Origin: Chryseobacterium oranimense
Lineage (GTDB): Bacteria; Bacteroidota; Bacteroidia; Flavobacteriales; Weeksellaceae
NCBI RefSeq assembly: GCF_025244725.1
Contig: NZ_CP104203.1
Location: forward strand, 2,914,001-2,978,000
Reading direction: 5' to 3'
Length of the DNA: 64,000 bases
The position numbers and the translations under genes were made by a program. Under the pieces are notes generated by a model that saw only the letters and a list, made by a program, of their open reading frames with translations, was not told the origin of the DNA and did no database searches. Shown in pieces: positions 62,658 through 64,000 of this stretch (positions are counted from its first letter, which is position 1; the number at the start of each line of letters is the position of its first letter).

Positions 62658-63065
62658 ATGAAAATCTTGATCCTTAACGGCCCTAACCTCAATTTACTGG
62701 GAACCCGCGAGCCTGAAATCTACGGAAATGTTTCCATGGAGCAGTGCCTGGAAAAATTAAAAACTGAGTTTTCTTCTCATGAATTGAATTATTATCAGTC
62801 AAACATTGAAGGAGAGATGATCAACAGGCTGCAGGAAGATGATTTTGATGCTTTGGTCATTAACCCCGGAGCGTATACTCATTATTCGTATGCTATTTCG
62901 GATTGCCTGAAAAATATCAGAAAACCGAAAATCGAGGTTCACATCAGTAATATTTACAAAAGGGAAGAATTCCGTCAGAAATCTGTAACAGCAGCCAATA
63001 CAGATGCGGTATTATCCGGTTTTGGAATGGATGGATACAGACTGGCGATTTTAAGTTTGAAATAA
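62658..63065 (+). CDS. aroQ: Type II 3-dehydroquinate dehydratase
   Basis: 135 residues, slightly under the usual 145-150. It dehydrates 3-dehydroquinate in the shikimate pathway. The core signature ILNGPNLNLLGTREPEIYG (about 4-22) has the catalytic Tyr and Arg. NPGAYTHYSYAI and the EVHISNIYKREEFRQKS stretch complete the active site. It stands alone between the AraC gene and a shared terminator. Confidence 0.96.
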   Translation: MKILILNGPNLNLLGTREPEIYGNVSMEQCLEKLKTEFSSHELNYYQSNIEGEMINRLQEDDFDALVINPGAYTHYSYAISDCLKNIRKPKIEVHISNIYKREEFRQKSVTAANTDAVLSGFGMDGYRLAILSLK

Positions 63066-63093
63066 TAAACAGAATTGCAATGTTTTTGGAGAA

Positions 63094-63117
63094 CATGCTT
63101 CGGCTCCGCTCAGCATG
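63094..63117. repeat. REP-like palindrome after aroQ
   Basis: CATGCT (63094-63099) and AGCATG (63112-63117) flank TCGGCTCCGCTC. The loop pattern TTCGG-CTCAG is the same style as the repeats at 24842 and 24971. Confidence 0.65.
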
Positions 63118-63140
63118 ACATTCTGATACTATTAAATAAA

Positions 63141-63168
63141 AAAAGCCTCATCAAGTGATGAGGCTTTT
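63141..63168. terminator. Bidirectional terminator of aroQ and pckA
   Basis: AAAAGCCTCATCA (63141-63153) pairs perfectly with TGATGAGGCTTTT (63156-63168) around AG. Confidence 0.9.
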
Positions 63169-63175
63169 TGTTGTA

Positions 63176-64000
63176 TTAAGTAGTCTGCTGCTGAAGCTGT
63201 GGTCCCGAAGCAATTAGCTTCTTCCCTTCTTCAGTATCGCAATACTGTTCAAAGTTCTTGATATATCTTGCAGCAAGATCTCTTGCTTTTTCTTCCCATT
63301 CTGCAGCACTGCTGTATGTTTCTCTAGGATCCAGGATACCTTCGGAAACATTCGGAAGCTGTGTAGGAATTTCAAGGTTCATAATCGGAACCTGAGTTTT
63401 AGGAGCATTTTCAATAGAACCGTCTATGATTGCATCAATGATAGCTCTTGTATCTTTAAGAGAAATTCTTTTTCCAGTTCCGTTCCATCCTGTATTTACC
63501 AGGTAAGCTTTAGCTCCGTGCTCTTTCATTTTCCCGATCAATGTTTTAGAATACATGGTTGGGTGAAGGGTAAGGAAAGCTTCTCCAAAAGCAGGAGAGA
63601 AAGATGGTTCCGGTTCAGTAATTCCCCTTTCTGTACCCGCAAGTTTGGAAGTGTACCCACAAAGGAAGTGGTACTGTGCCTGGTTTTCATCTAAAATAGA
63701 AACCGGAGGCAATACTCCAAATGCATCGGCAGAAAGATAAACGATTTTTTTCGCATGCCCAGCCTTAGAAGGAAGAACAATTTTGTTGATATGATAAATC
63801 GGGTAAGATACTCTTGTATTTTCCGTGATAGATCCGTCTTTATAGTCAGCGATTCCGTTGTGCACCACTACGTTTTCAAGAAGTGCATCTCTTTTGATCG
63901 CTCTGAAAATATCCGGTTCTTTTTCTTCTGAAAGATCAATAACTTTAGCATAACATCCTCCTTCATAGTTAAATACACCATTATTATCCCAACCGTGCTC
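63176..64000 (-). CDS. pckA: ATP-dependent phosphoenolpyruvate carboxykinase, 3' part
   Basis: 275 codons of the C-terminal half are in the window; the gene continues past 64000 with no start inside (the frame is open to the edge). It converts oxaloacetate to PEP in gluconeogenesis. Visible motifs include [17 protein letters not shown] (metal and ATP site), [32 protein letters not shown] and [13 protein letters not shown]. The family is about 540 residues, so roughly half is missing. Confidence 0.95.
   Translation of the reverse strand, partial: EHGWDNNGVFNYEGGCYAKVIDLSEEKEPDIFRAIKRDALLENVVVHNGIADYKDGSITENTRVSYPIYHINKIVLPSKAGHAKKIVYLSADAFGVLPPVSILDENQAQYHFLCGYTSKLAGTERGITEPEPSFSPAFGEAFLTLHPTMYSKTLIGKMKEHGAKAYLVNTGWNGTGKRISLKDTRAIIDAIIDGSIENAPKTQVPIMNLEIPTQLPNVSEGILDPRETYSSAAEWEEKARDLAARYIKNFEQYCDTEEGKKLIASGPQLQQQTT

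Overview
The window reads as the chromosome of a Bacteroidota, family Weeksellaceae, most likely Chryseobacterium or a close relative. The evidence is: low GC; promoters of the TTG-N18-20-TAnnTTTG type and few Shine-Dalgarno sites; type IX secretion C-terminal sorting tails; SusC/SusD pairs; MbnP/MbnH genes; a TolC-fused CusA; and a VGINT-type surface protein. The genus call is an inference from gene style, not from an alignment.

Layout. 1-11.1 kb is core envelope and housekeeping: an Ala-rich lipoprotein, a one-TM protein plus lipoprotein, trhO-fau, degP, ridA, lptD and a cell-wall amidase. 11.2-12.2 kb holds three tRNA-Glu genes around rpsT. 12.3-15.7 kb holds a Crp-type regulator, an NAD(P)H-dependent flavin oxidoreductase, and a GntR regulator next to a fosmidomycin-resistance-type MFS pump; the last two share a candidate operator. 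15.8-17.6 kb carries two tandem paralogous T9SS cargo proteins.

17.7-24.8 kb is a cobalamin-uptake operon: promoter, cobalamin riboswitch, BtuB-like receptor, a beta-propeller lipoprotein and two further surface proteins. 25.0-30.7 kb is a copper-flavoured envelope locus: MbnP, MbnH, an outer-membrane barrel, a secreted superoxide dismutase, a SCO protein, a YHS lipoprotein and two paralogous small CxGKCY membrane proteins. 30.8-33.1 kb is an insertion region with an IS1595-type transposase, a frameshifted small gene, a long imperfect palindrome and small orphan genes. 33.2-43.6 kb is a divalent-metal efflux cluster: P-type ATPase, Fur/Zur regulator, CDF exporter, bestrophin, RND adaptor, a CusA pump fused to its outer-membrane factor, and a third small Cys-rich protein.

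44.5-53.1 kb is a secreted RHS polymorphic-toxin locus with a C-terminal HExxH metalloprotease-like domain and an overlapping lipoprotein immunity candidate. 53.3-57.9 kb is a SusC/SusD uptake pair behind a SAM-I riboswitch. 58-64 kb has two small HTH proteins, a sterol-desaturase-family hydroxylase, a surface protein, a membrane-bound AraC regulator, aroQ and the 3' part of pckA.

The strongest candidates for under-described biology are the SAM-riboswitch SusCD locus, the shared PP-ending small Cys-rich membrane proteins beside both metal loci, the TrhO with a U32-like C-terminal domain, and the RHS metalloprotease/lipoprotein pair. No rRNA, CRISPR array, prophage or replication origin was seen.
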